NCBI GenBank assembly: GCA_963727035.1
Contig: CAVSEY010000010.1
Location: forward strand, 13,321-77,320
Direction: 5' to 3'
DNA length: 64,000 bases
From: Rhodoblastus sp963727035
GTDB lineage: Bacteria > Pseudomonadota > Alphaproteobacteria > Rhizobiales > Beijerinckiaceae
In this document: in pieces, positions 63,578 to 64,000 of the stretch
Layout: each line of letters opens with the position of its first letter
Position numbering within the stretch: position 1 is the stretch's first letter
The notes under the pieces: generated by a model
The model's input: only the letters and a program-made list of their open reading frames with translations
Databases searched by the model: none
What the model was told of the DNA's origin: nothing
Program-made: the position numbers and the translations under genes

Positions 63578-63918
63578 GCCCGGGGCGCCCGATTGCGCCA
63601 CAGCCCGAGGATGAGGCCAAGGCCGAGCGCCGCCGCGAGCCAGGGCCAGGGATTGCGCCGCACCGAATCCGCAAGCTCGTCCGCCCCGCCCTGCCCGATG
63701 TCGCGGGCCTCTGAGACGAGTTCGGCGAGATTGTCCGTCGCCGCCCGCCCGGCCTCCTTCAGCGCCTTCGCCGCCGCCTCGGGATCGGCGCCCAACAGAG
63801 ACGCGAGATCCTCCATCGCCTTCTGGACGGCGTTGAGGGCCTGCGCGACCGAGGGCGCGGCGCCCTCCGCGTCCGGCTTCGGGGTTTCGGCGGCTGCGGC
63901 AGGCTTTTTTCTGGTCAT
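63574..63918 (-). CDS. ElaB/YqjD (DUF883)-like membrane-anchored protein
   Basis: 114 aa with a charged alpha-helical part (ALNAVQKAMEDLASLLGADP, then ARDIGQGGADELADSVRRNP) and a single C-terminal transmembrane helix (WPWLAAALGLGLILGLWRN). This layout, with 'P-W-x-...-G-x-x-x-G-x-L-x-x-x-R', is that of YqjD/ElaB, which anchor to the inner membrane and bind stalled ribosomes. Starts at ATG 63918. Paired with the small membrane protein at 63155 by a 4-bp overlap. Confidence 0.75.
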   Translation of the reverse strand: MTRKKPAAAAETPKPDAEGAAPSVAQALNAVQKAMEDLASLLGADPEAAAKALKEAGRAATDNLAELVSEARDIGQGGADELADSVRRNPWPWLAAALGLGLILGLWRNRAPRA

Positions 63919-64000
63919 GGCGGGCTCCGGGCCGGACGCAGTCTAGACCCAAAGAATGACAATGCGCAAAGGGGCGCGGGCCGCCCCGAGGCGCAAGCCG

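Noticed and set aside
63425..63946. Plus-strand frame opposite the two small membrane genes
   Set aside because: Antisense of clear membrane proteins; the plus-strand reading has low-complexity composition.

Overview
The window is GC-rich alphaproteobacterial chromosome. The order Hyphomicrobiales (Rhizobiales), perhaps Beijerinckiaceae or Methylocystaceae, is an inference. It rests on the gene order rpsB-tsf-pyrH-frr-uppS-cdsA-dxr-rseP-bamA-lpxD-fabZ-lpxA-lpxI-lpxB, on the use of LpxI, on the long C-terminal extension of ribosomal protein S2, and on a GAAC-N7-GAAC SOS box upstream of lexA. No rRNA is present to settle the taxonomy.

Region 1 (1-16000) is accessory DNA. In order it holds a tyrosine-recombinase integrase, a decayed IS66-type element, an intact IS4-type element with an 11-bp target duplication, a truncated antitoxin-like ORF, a transposase remnant, an orphan and decayed type I-C-like CRISPR array, two small exported proteins, a frameshifted serine recombinase, tRNA-Gln(CUG), and a deleted, decaying Mu-like transposable prophage (about 8.1-15.9 kb). 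The prophage runs from its immunity end at high coordinates: candidate end sites, an XRE repressor, a Ner-like regulator, MuA (internally inverted), MuB, three small early genes, a terminator, a Mor-like activator and a broken gpT capsid gene. Everything between mor and gpT in a full Mu-like genome is missing.

Region 2 (16-40.4 kb) is core: lexA, cynS (cyanase), comEC, gltX, gltA and a small exported protein. After these comes a long leftward cluster for translation (rpsB, tsf, frr), UMP synthesis (pyrH), isoprenoid carriers (dxr, uppS), phospholipid precursors (cdsA), site-2 proteolysis (rseP), outer-membrane assembly (bamA) and lipid A (lpxD, fabZ, lpxA, lpxI, lpxB). One GT-C-like membrane gene sits on the opposite strand between tsf and pyrH.

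Region 3 (40.7-45.3 kb) is a group II intron. Its reverse transcriptase is split by an IS256-family element, and that element contains a second copy of itself in inverted orientation. Both insertions keep 8-bp target duplications, and the lengths add up exactly (1399 bp per copy).

Region 4 (45.6-64 kb) holds two exported small proteins, a winged-helix/TPR regulator, and a pyruvate dehydrogenase locus (ftsB-like, pdhA, lipoyl-bearing pdhB, a DUF5076-like gene, and an E2 paralogue lacking both the lipoyl lysine and the catalytic histidine). These are followed by holC, pepA, the LPS-export operon lptF-lptG-lptD with a SurA-like chaperone, pdxA and rsmA, then two small membrane or envelope genes. 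The window is therefore rich in envelope biogenesis, with both lipid A synthesis and LPS/OMP assembly present.

A caution on sequence quality: lpxD, dxr, cdsA (twice) and lptF each carry a single extra base. Removing it restores an in-frame gene of normal length. Sequencing error is more likely than loss of essential genes, and it may also explain some frameshifts in the mobile elements.
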